Shown: positions 49,775 through 59,203 of the stretch, one piece after another
Numbering within the stretch: the stretch's first letter is position 1
Layout: every line of letters begins with the position of its first letter
DNA from: Streptomyces cyaneus
GTDB taxonomy: Bacteria; Actinomycetota; Actinomycetes; Streptomycetales; Streptomycetaceae
Assembly (NCBI RefSeq): GCF_004028635.1
Contig: NZ_RQJW01000015.1
Span: 62,001 to 126,000, forward strand
Direction: 5' to 3'
DNA length: 64,000 bases
Notes under the pieces: generated by a model
Databases searched by the model: none
Told to the model about the DNA's origin: nothing
Seen by the model: the letters and a program-made list of their open reading frames with translations, nothing else
Translations under genes and position numbers: made by a program

Positions 49775-49926
49775 GCACGTCCCGGACATCTCGCGAAACC
49801 TCTGTCGCAATTCAAAGACATATGTCAATCGAACATGCTCAGATTCGCTCGATGGAGGGTAACTTGCAGTGCGGGGACTGGATTTGAGCAGCCGCCGCAA
49901 GTGAGCAGGTTGGAGGCGATGTCGTC

Positions 49927-50284
49927 GTGCAGCAAGAACCTGCGCCGTTCAATCGGCATCTGCGCGTCCACCGGCACCGGGACCACACGGTGCTGGAGTT
50001 CCGCGGCGAGATCGACATCGCGGCGGCGGTGGAGATCGCCCCGCACCTGGACCGGGTGACGACTGTTCCCGACGCCCGGATCGTGATCGATCTCAGGCAG
50101 GTCGAGTTCTTCGACTGCTCCGGGCTGCGTCTGCTGTACCGGGCCCGCAGCCGGGTGCTCGACCACGGCGGGCAGTTACACCTGGTCTGCACCCACCCGC
50201 TCACCCTGCGCGTCCTCAGGATCACCGGCCTGTCCCGGCTACTGCCCCCGCATCCGACGCTGGACGCAGCCCTGGGCCAGCCCG

Positions 50285-50292
<8 letters not shown>
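49927..50292 (+). CDS. STAS-domain anti-anti-sigma factor
   Basis: 121 residues from GTG at 49927; GGAGG lies 11 bases upstream. STAS fold: TVLEFRGEIDIAAAVEIAPHLDRV, then VIDLRQVEFFDCSGLRLLYRARSRV, in which Ser of DCSGL is the site phosphorylated in SpoIIAA/RsbV-type proteins. It would be released by a SpoIIE-type phosphatase; one is encoded at 12872 but is distant. No partner kinase gene is adjacent. Its 3' end overlaps that of the convergent tuf gene by eight bases. The short palindrome GACATATGTC (49817-49826) lies upstream. Confidence 0.92.
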
Positions 50293-51478
<1,186 letters not shown>

Positions 51479-51532
51479 GGCGAGCCCTCCTGAGCATCCG
51501 GTGATGCCGAGCCTTGCTCCGCTCCTTCCTGT

Positions 51533-52486
51533 CTATTCGGTTCCCGGCGCATCGAACAGGGCGCTGACGGACTCCCCGTTGTGAATGCGGCGCACGGCCT
51601 CCGCGAGCGCGGGGGCGATGGAGAGGATCCGCAGCTTCTCGGTGCGCTCCTCCTCCAGGACCGGCACGGTGTTGGTGCACACGATCTCCAGTACGTCGGG
51701 CTGCTCACCGATCCGCTTCAGCGCGCCGGACGCGAACAGGCCGTGCGTACAGGCGACGCGGATCGATCGCGGCCCCAACTCCCGCAGCCGGTCGAGGAGT
51801 TCGAGGACGGTGCTGCCCTTGGCGATCTCGTCGTCCAGGATGATCACGTCCCGCCCGGTCACCTCGCCGATGACGGAGTTGATGCTGACGCGGTCGTCCG
51901 CGAACCGCTGCTTGGCGCCCGCGGCCACCTGGGCGCCGATCATCCGGGCGAACGCGGCGGCTTCCTTGGCGTTGCCGAGGTCCGGGGAGACGACGGTCGT
52001 ACGGGAGAGGTCGTACCGGCGGAAGTGCGCGGCGAGTTCGCGCAGCGCGTGCAGGTGGTCGACCGGCACCGTGAAGAAGCCGTGCACCTGGGGCGAGTGC
52101 AGTGTCATGGCGAGGACTCGGCTCGCACCCGCCGCCACCATCAGGTCCGCCACGAGTCGCCCACCGAGTGAGATACGAGGGGCGTCCTTCTTGTCGGAGC
52201 GGGCGTAGGAGTAGTGCGGCATGACGACGGTGATCCGGCTGGCGGACGCCCCGCGCGCGGCGTCGCACATGAGCAGCAGCTCGACGAGGTTCTCCTGGAC
52301 CGGTCGGACCAGCGGCTGGATGAGGAAGACGTCCCGTTCCCGGCAGTTGGCCTGCAGCTGCACCTCCAGGCAGTCGTTGGCGAACCGGCTGACCCGGGTG
52401 GGGCTGAGCGGAACCCCCAGGTGAGCGCAGACCTCCGCCGCCAGCTCGGGGTGGGCACTACCGCTGAACACGGCGATCTCTCGCAC
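51533..52486 (-). CDS. prs: Ribose-phosphate pyrophosphokinase (PRPP synthetase), extra copy
   Basis: 317 residues from GTG at 52486. Class I PRPP synthetase motifs: FSGSAHPELAAEVCAHLGVPLSPTRVSRFANDCLEVQL, metal-binding MPHYSYARSDKKDAPRISLGGRLVADLM, PRPP loop DVIILDDEIAKGSTVLELLDRL. It makes PRPP from ribose-5-phosphate and ATP for nucleotides, His, Trp and NAD. It differs from the usual housekeeping copy in the Arg-rich loop (SDKKDAPRIS). An inverted repeat lies just upstream and the tuf copy downstream. Confidence 0.95.
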   Translation of the reverse strand: MREIAVFSGSAHPELAAEVCAHLGVPLSPTRVSRFANDCLEVQLQANCRERDVFLIQPLVRPVQENLVELLLMCDAARGASASRITVVMPHYSYARSDKKDAPRISLGGRLVADLMVAAGASRVLAMTLHSPQVHGFFTVPVDHLHALRELAAHFRRYDLSRTTVVSPDLGNAKEAAAFARMIGAQVAAGAKQRFADDRVSINSVIGEVTGRDVIILDDEIAKGSTVLELLDRLRELGPRSIRVACTHGLFASGALKRIGEQPDVLEIVCTNTVPVLEEERTEKLRILSIAPALAEAVRRIHNGESVSALFDAPGTE

Positions 52487-52496
52487 GATCCGCTCC

Positions 52497-52530
52497 TAGC
52501 ATGATCATTCCGGGTGGCGGAATCATGCTA
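52497..52530 (-). promoter_or_regulatory. Inverted repeat upstream of prs
   Basis: TAGCATGAT (52497-52505) and ATCATGCTA (52522-52530), perfect 9-bp arms with a 16-base centre containing ATTCCG/CGGAAT as further partial pairing. It lies 11-44 bases before the prs start codon. It could be an operator for the prs-tuf unit or an attenuator-like stem. Confidence 0.6.
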
Positions 52531-52587
52531 CTGACCTCGGCAGAAACGTTGCAGCTCAGGCGAGAGCGCGAGCGTGTGGTGATTGCC

Positions 52588-53778
52588 TCACCAGGACACG
52601 GGCAACCGGAGCGGGCTCCGCGTCATCTGCCCCTCCCGCCACTCGATGGTCTCGGGCGTGAACTCGGCACGCAGGCGTGGGAAGCGGGTGGCGAGGCGGT
52701 GCAGGGCGAGTTCGAGTTCCAGGCGGGCGAGCCAGGCGCCCAGGCAGTGGTGAGGTCCGGCGCCGAAGGCGATGCTGGGCGAGGTCAGGGGTGCGAAGAG
52801 GTCGGGTTCGCCGGGCGGGAAGACCTCGGGGTCGCGGCCGGCGGAGTTGGTCTGGACGGCGACCACGCTGCCCGCCGGGATCATCACCCCACCAACCTCG
52901 GTGTCCTCGACGGCGCGGCGGATCAGCCCGGGCAGGACGCGGCCCTCGCTGAGCGGGATGGTGCGCAGCAGCTGTTCGGCCGCGGTGGCCGCCGCCTCCG
53001 CGTCCTTGGCGAGCCCCGGCCAGGCGGCCTGTCCGTCGGTGAGGAGGTAGACGACGGCGTTGCCGAGGGCCGTCATGGTGGTCTCGTGCCCGGCGACGAC
53101 CAGCCCGCAGACCAGGGTGACCAGCCGGCGCTCGTCGATGCCGAGCTCGTCGCCCGCCGCGACCAGCCCGCTGACCAGGTCGTCGCCGGGTGACGTCCGC
53201 CGTTCGGCCACCAGTCGGCCGGCGAACTCACCGAACTCCCGCATCGCCAGGCCGACTTCCTCGGCGGTGTGGGCGCCGCCGGACAGGGCGTGGTCGGCCC
53301 AGTGCCGGATGCGCTCGCGGTCCACGTGCTCCAGCCCCATCAGTCGGCAGATCACCGCGACGGGCAGCGGCCGCGTGAACCCCTCGATGATGTCGGCGGG
53401 CCGGTTCCGTTCGGCGAGGTCGTCCAGGAGAGCCTCGACCACCGAGGCCACCCAAGGCCGCCAGCGTGCGATCGCCCGGGGCGTGAAGGCCCGCTGCACG
53501 GTGCCGCGCAGCACCTGGTGGGCGGCACCGTCCTGGTTGAGGAGCCCGTCGGGCGAGTCGAGCAGGTTCGGTACGACGAGCAGGGGCGGGGCGTCCGCCG
53601 TATGCAGCGAACTCCTGTTGAACCGCGGGTCCATGAGCACCTGCCGTACCTCGGCGTACCGGGTCACGAGCCACACCGGGGTGCCCGTGGCGAGGGTGCC
53701 GAGCCGGGGCGGTCCGGGCTCGGGGAGGCTGATGCGGTGCATGGGGCGAAGCGGCCGGGAGGTGCTGTCTGCGCTCAT
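52588..53778 (-). CDS. Cytochrome P450, CYP107-like, with Gln at the ExxR glutamate
   Basis: 396 residues. I-helix LVVAGHETTMTAL, haem loop FGAGPHHCLGAWLARLELE. At the K-helix the sequence is AAEQLLRTIPL: the Glu three residues before Arg, normally invariant, is Gln, and a Glu sits one place earlier. Overall layout (AAGDELGIDERRLVTLV, EDTEVGGVMIPAGSVVAV) is close to CYP107-type macrolide/polyketide hydroxylases. No ferredoxin or biosynthetic gene is adjacent. Upstream of the prs gene on the same strand with a 101-base gap. Confidence 0.93.
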   Translation of the reverse strand: MSADSTSRPLRPMHRISLPEPGPPRLGTLATGTPVWLVTRYAEVRQVLMDPRFNRSSLHTADAPPLLVVPNLLDSPDGLLNQDGAAHQVLRGTVQRAFTPRAIARWRPWVASVVEALLDDLAERNRPADIIEGFTRPLPVAVICRLMGLEHVDRERIRHWADHALSGGAHTAEEVGLAMREFGEFAGRLVAERRTSPGDDLVSGLVAAGDELGIDERRLVTLVCGLVVAGHETTMTALGNAVVYLLTDGQAAWPGLAKDAEAAATAAEQLLRTIPLSEGRVLPGLIRRAVEDTEVGGVMIPAGSVVAVQTNSAGRDPEVFPPGEPDLFAPLTSPSIAFGAGPHHCLGAWLARLELELALHRLATRFPRLRAEFTPETIEWREGQMTRSPLRLPVSW

Positions 53779-53922
53779 CCGGGTCTCCAGACGCGCCGGT
53801 ACGGACGGTTCCCCACGCTAGTGCGCCGCCCGTGCCCCAGTCAGGGGCGGCAATTGGCCAACGGACAGGTCTTGCAAGGGATTTGGGGGTACTTGGTTGA
53901 ACAGGGAAGGAGGAACGTCGAC

Positions 53923-54585
53923 ATGACGACTCCCATCAAGCGCATCAACAAACGCATGCCCGGCTGGGCGAAGGTGGTGAGCGCCCTGATCCTGGTGCTC
54001 GTCGTCTTCTTCGCCGGGATTCGACTGAGCGTGATCCCCGGCCTCAAGGACCTGTTCGGCACCGAGACCAACGACCGTTCGGGTCCCGCGCTGCTGCAGT
54101 CCATCCAGGACATGAGCCGCTACGACGCCGCCTCCGGCAACTTCCAGATCGTCGTGGATCTGGAGAAGGACGCCAAGTTCCTGCCCGACGCGATCCGCGG
54201 CACCCGCACGCTGTACGTCGGCGCGGGCACCGTGGACGCCTATGTCGACCTCGGAAAGGTCGGTGAGGACGACGTCACGGTCAACGACGACCGTACGTCC
54301 GCCACGCTCCGCCTGCCGCACGCCGCCCTCGGCAAACCGTCCCTGGACCCCGACCGCTCCTACGCCGTGTCCAAGGAGCGCGGTCTCCTCGACCGCCTCG
54401 GCGATCTCTTCTCGGACAACCCGAACAGCGAACAGGCCGTGCAGAAGCTGGCGGTGAAGCACATCGGCGAGGCGGCCAAGGAGAGCAGGCTGACCGCACG
54501 TGCCGAGACCAACACCACCGACATGCTCGAAGGCCTGCTCCGCTCCCTCGGCTTCAAGGAGGTGAAGGTGACGTACGGGGTCTGA
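53923..54585 (+). CDS. DUF4230 membrane-anchored protein
   Basis: 220 residues from ATG at 53923 with GGGAAGGAGG nine bases upstream. One N-terminal membrane helix (ALILVLVVFFAGIRLSVIPGL), then the DUF4230 domain (LLQSIQDMSRYDAASGNFQIVVDLEKDAKFLPDAIRGTRTLYVGAGTVDAYVDLGKV). The bulk should lie outside the cytoplasm. The domain is widespread and uncharacterised; some relatives sit near cell-envelope genes. It converges on the antiporter cluster with 25 bases between. Confidence 0.9.
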   Translation: MTTPIKRINKRMPGWAKVVSALILVLVVFFAGIRLSVIPGLKDLFGTETNDRSGPALLQSIQDMSRYDAASGNFQIVVDLEKDAKFLPDAIRGTRTLYVGAGTVDAYVDLGKVGEDDVTVNDDRTSATLRLPHAALGKPSLDPDRSYAVSKERGLLDRLGDLFSDNPNSEQAVQKLAVKHIGEAAKESRLTARAETNTTDMLEGLLRSLGFKEVKVTYGV

Positions 54586-54610
54586 TCCGCTGTGATCGGC
54601 CGCGACTCCC

Positions 54611-56368
54611 CTACGACAGCAGGCCCGGCAGGGCCAGCGCGCCGAGCACGGCGGCGCCCACCAGCACCCAGGCCACGTAGTCCCCGACGTGCCCGGACTG
54701 CAGGCGCCGCAGCGGCCGTGCCCGGTCCGGGGCGGTGAGCAGCCCCGGCCGGGTGACGGCCAGGGCCGCGAGGCCCAGGGCCAGCACGGTCGAGGTGAGG
54801 TCCAGCAGCACACCGGCCGGGCTCCAGTGCGGTGCGGGCACCACGGCACCGCCGGACCCGGTCTCGTTGACGGCGTGCGCCACGGCCTCGGCGAAGCCGG
54901 GGGCCACGCCGACGGCGAGCGAGCCGGCGAGCAGCAGGGCGGGGACCGCGGTCATGGTGTCGGGGATCCGGCTGAGCCGATGCCGGGTCTCGGGCCGCTC
55001 GCCGCCGGTCGTCTCGTACTCGGTGTCCTCCTCGGGAGTGGGGCCGAACCCGAGGAACACCCGGGCGGCGACCCGCAGGACCGCCCCGGCGGTGACCGCC
55101 GTCACGGCGACGTACAGCACGGCGAGCGGACCGCCCACGGCCTCCTCCGCGACGGCCTTCCCGAACGACGTCCCGAACGGCGGGAGTCCGGCGAGCGCGA
55201 GTCCGGCCACCGTGAACAGGACGGCGACACCGCGCAGCTCCCGGGCCCGGCCGTGCAGCGCATGTTCGTCGACGCTGCCGTACCGGTCGAGCAGGATGCC
55301 CGTGCAGGCGAACAGCGCGGCCTTCACTCCGGCGTGTCCGAGGACGTACAGGGCGACCCCGTCGTCGGCCTCCGGTGTCAGTACGCCGATGCCGATCAGG
55401 AACAGCCCGGTGTGCGCGACCGTCGAGCACGCCAGCAGCCGTTTGATGTGCCGCTGGTACCAGCACATGACCGCGCCGATCAGCGCCGTCACGCAGCCGA
55501 GCACGACGAGCACCCGCTCCAGGTCGGCCGCCGGGATCCCGCCGGGTCCGGCGAAGACGGTGCCGTACACGCGCCAGACGCCGTACACGCCGAGTTCGAC
55601 CATGGCGCCCGACAGCAGCATGCACACGGGGGTGGGGGCGACGGCGTGTGCGTCCGGGAGCCAGAAGTGGAAGGGCACGGCCGCCGCCTTGACCAGCAGG
55701 CCGGTCAGGACGAGGACGAAGGCGGCGAGGACCAGCGCGTCCGGCGGCCCGTGCGCGTCGAGGCCGCGGCCGATCTGCGTCATGGCGAGCTCGCCGGTGC
55801 GGGCGTAGAGCAGGGCGATGCCCATCAGCATGGCGTACGCGCCGAGCGAGGTGACCACCCCGAAGCTCAGCGCGCCCTGCACGGCCTTGGCCTCCTCGAC
55901 GCGGTGGCCGGTCAACGCGTAGGCGACGACGCTCATCAGCTCGAACCACACGAACGCGTTGAACAGATCGCCCGCGATCGCGAATCCGCACATACCCGCC
56001 TGGAACAGCAGCATCAGCGCGGGAAACGAACCGGCGTGCCGGCGCGGGGGCTCCTCGAAGTAGTGCCAGGAGTACGCCAGGGCCGCGAGGGTCAGCAGGG
56101 AGGCCAGCGCCGCCATGCCGAGCCCCGCGCCGTCCCCGACCAGGACGATGCCGACGCTGCGGCCCTCGACGGGTGTCCAGCCGCCGACCCATTCGGCCAT
56201 CGGCGGCGAGGAGTTCAGCAGCAGCACGATCGCGAGCCCGGCCGTGCCCGCCGAGACGGCACAGCCCACGGACTCGGCGACGACGCGGGGCAGGCGGCGT
56301 CCGCCGGCGACCAGGAGGGCGGCGCCGAGGAGCGGTACGGCGACGAGCAGCGGCAGCAGGTCGTCCAT
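54611..56368 (-). CDS. mnhD: Proton-translocating antiporter-type subunit (MrpD/MbhH/NuoN-like)
   Basis: 585 residues from ATG at 56368, overlapping the mnhC stop. About fourteen membrane helices of the Proton_antipo_M family: the buried Glu of TM5 in FVWFELMSVVAYAL, Lys of TM7-like in VKAAAVPFHFWLPDAHAVAPTPV, and a TM8 region KRLLACSTVAHTGLFLIG. Last gene of a six-gene overlapping unit transcribed from 58338. This is the ion-pumping subunit; the other genes supply the remaining Mrp/Mbh parts. Confidence 0.9.
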   Translation of the reverse strand: MDDLLPLLVAVPLLGAALLVAGGRRLPRVVAESVGCAVSAGTAGLAIVLLLNSSPPMAEWVGGWTPVEGRSVGIVLVGDGAGLGMAALASLLTLAALAYSWHYFEEPPRRHAGSFPALMLLFQAGMCGFAIAGDLFNAFVWFELMSVVAYALTGHRVEEAKAVQGALSFGVVTSLGAYAMLMGIALLYARTGELAMTQIGRGLDAHGPPDALVLAAFVLVLTGLLVKAAAVPFHFWLPDAHAVAPTPVCMLLSGAMVELGVYGVWRVYGTVFAGPGGIPAADLERVLVVLGCVTALIGAVMCWYQRHIKRLLACSTVAHTGLFLIGIGVLTPEADDGVALYVLGHAGVKAALFACTGILLDRYGSVDEHALHGRARELRGVAVLFTVAGLALAGLPPFGTSFGKAVAEEAVGGPLAVLYVAVTAVTAGAVLRVAARVFLGFGPTPEEDTEYETTGGERPETRHRLSRIPDTMTAVPALLLAGSLAVGVAPGFAEAVAHAVNETGSGGAVVPAPHWSPAGVLLDLTSTVLALGLAALAVTRPGLLTAPDRARPLRRLQSGHVGDYVAWVLVGAAVLGALALPGLLS

Positions 56369-56718
56369 CAGCCGCGCAGCTCGGTCAGTTCGTCGGGGTC
56401 GACCGTGCCGTGCCGCTTGGAGACCTGGATGACGAGCGCGAGGAGGAGGGCGGTGACGGTGGCGCCTACGACGACGTCGGTCAGGGCGAGGGCCTGGACC
56501 ACCGGGTCGACGACCGGGCGCGAGCCGGGCTCGATGTCGGAGTAGACGGGGGCGGTGGCGTCGTCGCGGTAGCCGACGGCCAACAGCAGGACGTAGGTGG
56601 CGGACTGGCAGACGGACAGACAGCCGACGGCGTGGATCAGATTGCGGCTGGTGGCGAGGCCGTAGCAGCCGACCAGGAAGATCCATACGGCGACGAGGTA
56701 GGGCAGGACATCCATCAC
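56368..56718 (-). CDS. mnhC: MrpC/MbhG-like (NuoK-type) subunit
   Basis: 116 residues, three membrane helices. The family pattern is clear: GCYGLATSRNLIHAVGCLSVCQSATYVLLLAVGY, then DPVVQALALTDVVVGATVTALLLALVIQV, with the conserved Glu/Asp region of NuoK represented by DP...QALALTDVV. It has an elongated central loop (DDATAPVYSDIEPGSRPVV), unlike NuoK. It overlaps mnhD by one base and follows the MnhB-like gene by seven bases. Confidence 0.9.
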   Translation of the reverse strand: MMDVLPYLVAVWIFLVGCYGLATSRNLIHAVGCLSVCQSATYVLLLAVGYRDDATAPVYSDIEPGSRPVVDPVVQALALTDVVVGATVTALLLALVIQVSKRHGTVDPDELTELRG

Positions 56719-56725
56719 GGCGCTC

Positions 56726-57466
56726 TCACTTCCCGCTCTCCTCCTCGATCTCGACGGCCTGGTCCAGGAAGCGGGCGAGCAGCACGACGACCGCGCAGGC
56801 GACCTCCATGCCGACGGCCGCGTTCAGCAGCGGCACGGTGCCACCGGAGGACAGCGTGTTGAACGTGCCGTACGGCAGCAGGGTGTTGGCGAGGAACGCG
56901 GCGGAACCGATGAGGCCCGCGAGGCCGGTGATGAGGTAGGCGGAGGCGGAGAGGGCGTCGCCGACCTCGTACATGCCGACCGGGCGGATGCGTTCCAGGG
57001 CGCGGTAGTCGGCCCCCAGGTACAGCAGGTGCAGGGAGGTCGCGGCGACGACGCCGCCCTGGAAGCCGCCGCCGGGGCTGAGCTGGCCGTGCGCGATGAC
57101 GTACAGGCCGGTGACCAGGGCGACCGGCAGGACGATCAGGGCGTATCGGCGTACGGGCCGGGCCACGTCGGCGGGTTCGGGCCGGGCGCGGTGCTCGTCG
57201 CGGGTCTGGCGCAGCAGGACGACGCAGCCGACGACGGCCGCGAACAGGATGGTCATCTCGCCGAGGGTGTCGAAGGCGCGCTGGTCGAAGTTGACGGAGG
57301 CGATGGTGTTGGCGGTCTGCCGGGCGAGGGAAGCGGCCACCGCGCGGTCACCGTACGGGTGGCTGTCGCCGCCGAAGTCCGGCAGCCGCAGACAGGCGGC
57401 GACGAGGAGCGCGGCGATGCCGGCGCCGCCGACGAGGACGAGCAGGAGCCGGGTGCGCGGGGTCAT
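56726..57466 (-). CDS. mnhB: MnhB-type subunit fused to an MbhE-like N-terminus
   Basis: 246 residues. The first 80 residues (MTPRTRLLLVLVGGAGIAALL...DRAVAASLARQTANTIASVNFDQRAFDTLGEMTILFAAVVGC) resemble MbhE, i.e. the very C-terminal part of MrpA. The remainder matches MrpB/MnhB: LPVALVTGLYVIAHGQLSPGGGFQGGVVAATSLHLLYL and LNAAVGMEVACAVVVLLARFL. Thus two subunits separate in archaeal Mbh are joined here. Its start overlaps the DUF4040 gene stop (ATGA). Confidence 0.88.
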   Translation of the reverse strand: MTPRTRLLLVLVGGAGIAALLVAACLRLPDFGGDSHPYGDRAVAASLARQTANTIASVNFDQRAFDTLGEMTILFAAVVGCVVLLRQTRDEHRARPEPADVARPVRRYALIVLPVALVTGLYVIAHGQLSPGGGFQGGVVAATSLHLLYLGADYRALERIRPVGMYEVGDALSASAYLITGLAGLIGSAAFLANTLLPYGTFNTLSSGGTVPLLNAAVGMEVACAVVVLLARFLDQAVEIEEESGK

Positions 57467-57714
57467 CGCTCACGCCCCTTGCGCCGCTTGACCTTGCGGA
57501 CGGACAGGAGCAGCAGCAGCGGGGTGAGGGCACCGCCGACCGCCAGCTGCGACAGGGCGACATCGGGGGCCTGCACCGCGGTGAACAGCACGGCGAGTAC
57601 GACACCCAGGACGGCCAGCACGAGGGCCTGGCGCGCGGGGTCGCGGACGGCTACCGCCACGGTCGCACAGCCGGCGACGAGCACCAGCGCGACGACGATC
57701 ACCGCGTCAGCCAC
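57463..57714 (-). CDS. DUF4040 (MbhD-like) subunit
   Basis: 83 residues, two to three membrane helices. Pattern of the MbhD/MrpA-C piece: ALVLVAGCATVAVAVRDPARQALVLAVLGVVLAVLFTAVQAPDVALSQLAVGGALTPLLLLLSVRKVKRR. It overlaps its neighbours by eight bases on one side and four on the other. Carried as a separate gene in membrane hydrogenase/antiporter clusters, whereas in Mrp antiporters it is part of MrpA. Confidence 0.9.
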   Translation of the reverse strand: MADAVIVVALVLVAGCATVAVAVRDPARQALVLAVLGVVLAVLFTAVQAPDVALSQLAVGGALTPLLLLLSVRKVKRRKGRER

Positions 57715-58159
57715 CGCGCACCTCCGCGAAACCGCCGGACAGCGCGTGCGAGGCGACGACGTTCCCGCCGATCAGGATTGCGCCCGTGAGCAGGATCTTC
57801 ACCAGCTCACGGCTCGGTCCGACCGCCACGCACAGCGCCAGGACCACCGCTGCGACCAGACCCGCGGCCGCCCAGGTCAGGCCCCAGGCGCGCGGCGGGT
57901 CGGCGGCCAGTTCGTCAGTCAGCAGGCGGGCGAAGACGAGGGTGCCGACCGGGCCGAGAAGCGCGAGCACCAGGGCGACATCGACGTACGACGGCCGCTC
58001 GTACCCCTGGGCGAGCAGGAGCAGTCCGGGGCAGGCCAGGGCGGTGGACAGGTTCTGGGCCACGACCCGGCGACGCAGCGGTCCGGTGGCGACGCCCCAG
58101 AGGGTGGCGCCCACTCCCCCGCCGAGTACGACGGTCCCCGCGAGGAGCCAGCTGTTCAT
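57707..58159 (-). CDS. mnhF: MrpF/MbhB-like subunit with a C-terminal extension
   Basis: 150 residues from ATG at 58159, overlapping the mnhE stop (ATGA). The first 80 residues follow MrpF: LWGVATGPLRRRVVAQNLSTALACPGLLLLAQGYERPSYVDVALVLALLGPVGTLVFARLL. The second half (AWGLTWAAAGLVAAVVLALCVAVGPSRELVKILLTGAILIGGNVVASHALSGG) is two more hydrophobic segments that may stand in for MrpG/MbhC, which is otherwise missing. That fusion is a guess. Confidence 0.75.
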   Translation of the reverse strand: MNSWLLAGTVVLGGGVGATLWGVATGPLRRRVVAQNLSTALACPGLLLLAQGYERPSYVDVALVLALLGPVGTLVFARLLTDELAADPPRAWGLTWAAAGLVAAVVLALCVAVGPSRELVKILLTGAILIGGNVVASHALSGGFAEVRGG

Positions 58160-58338
58160 CGTCCGGTCACCGCCCGGCGTGCGGCGACGGCCGCGAGCGC
58201 CGCCACGCCGGCGACGGCCGCGCCGACGGCGAGCTCCAGGGTGTCCACGGCAGTGATGAGGACCAGCCACAGCACGGCGAGCGCGGCCCACCAGGCCAGG
58301 AACTCGGCCGTGGCGAGAAGCGTCGTACGCCGGTCCAT
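58156..58338 (-). CDS. mnhE: Short MrpE/MbhA-like subunit
   Basis: 60 residues, two membrane helices: EFLAWWAALAVLWLVLITAVDTLELAVGAAVAGVAALAAVAARRAV. The WxxLL-type spacing and position as first gene fit MrpE/MbhA N-terminal part, but the soluble C-terminal domain of MrpE is absent. First gene of the cluster; the promoter should be in the 230 bases shared with the divergent VanZ gene. Confidence 0.7.
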   Translation of the reverse strand: MDRRTTLLATAEFLAWWAALAVLWLVLITAVDTLELAVGAAVAGVAALAAVAARRAVTGR

Positions 58339-58570
58339 ACGCCACCTCCGCGGGCCAGAGTCCGTTATTTCCGTTACTTCGGTTCCGCGTCATCCAAACA
58401 CCACCCTGGGTGACAGGGGCGGCGGCACGCGCGGGTCTTCGGCCGGAGTGCCCCGACAGCATGAAGGGAAACCGCGGGCGGCCATGACCGAGAGCGGCAC
58501 AGGCGGCATCTCATCGGGGTAGCGGGGTAATCCCCTTACTACAAACGGAAGTTGAAGACTGGAGGACCGC

Positions 58571-59155
58571 ATGGCCCGTGGAACCCCACGTTCGCGTGCC
58601 GCGATACGCCCCGGCACTTCCAAGACCACAGCCGCCACCAAGTCCGAGCGCGCCGCCAAGTCCCGGCGCGCCCCGCGATCCAGGCAGAACCCCCTGCGCT
58701 TTCTCGCCCGTCTCCTGGCGATGCTGTGCGCGTTCGCGTTCATGGTCGCCTTCGCCGTCGTCCTGGCGAAGCTCACCCTGGAGCCCTCCCCCGCCTCGGA
58801 GGCGCTCACCCACACCAACCTGCGTCCGGGCCGCTCCCTGCGGGCCTATCTGGACCAGCCCGAACTGCGCGACGCCGTCCGGCAGATCGGCGGGAATCTG
58901 CTGCTGGGCGTTCCGTTCGGCATCCTGGTCCCCGTGGTCGCCCCACGGACGCGCGGCGTGCTGCGCGTTCTTCTGCTGACGGCGACCGTCATGCTTCTCG
59001 TCGAGTTCGCTCAGGGCGCGATGGTGACGGGGCGCGCCTTCGACATCGACGACGTCATCCTCAACACCACCGGGGCCCTGATCGGCTACCTCCTGCTGGG
59101 CCGACGGCTGAGCCGCGCGGTGCACGCCCGGGGGTCGCGTTCCGACTCGGCCTAG
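58571..59155 (+). CDS. VanZ-family membrane protein
   Basis: 194 residues; GGAGG eight bases before ATG. Ser/Arg/Lys-rich cytoplasmic start (residues 1-42), then about four membrane segments with the VanZ pattern: IGGNLLLGVPFGILVPVVAPRTRGVLRVLLLTATVMLLVEFAQGAMVTGRAFDIDDVILNTTGALIGYLLL. VanZ confers low-level teicoplanin resistance in enterococci; streptomycete homologues are numerous and mostly unassigned. No van genes are near, so a resistance role should not be assumed. Confidence 0.92.
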   Translation: MARGTPRSRAAIRPGTSKTTAATKSERAAKSRRAPRSRQNPLRFLARLLAMLCAFAFMVAFAVVLAKLTLEPSPASEALTHTNLRPGRSLRAYLDQPELRDAVRQIGGNLLLGVPFGILVPVVAPRTRGVLRVLLLTATVMLLVEFAQGAMVTGRAFDIDDVILNTTGALIGYLLLGRRLSRAVHARGSRSDSA

Positions 59156-59203
59156 GGACTGTCGGACGGGTCGCCGGTGAGCCGACGGGTGACTCAGCCG
59201 CTC

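Noticed and set aside
49817..49826. GACATATGTC palindrome upstream of the STAS gene as an operator
   Set aside because: Ten bases and 100 bases from the start codon; too short and isolated to call a regulatory site with confidence.
58571..59155. Glycopeptide resistance locus (VanZ)
   Set aside because: Only a VanZ-family fold is present, with no vanHAX or VanRS genes; family members in Streptomyces are mostly unrelated to resistance.
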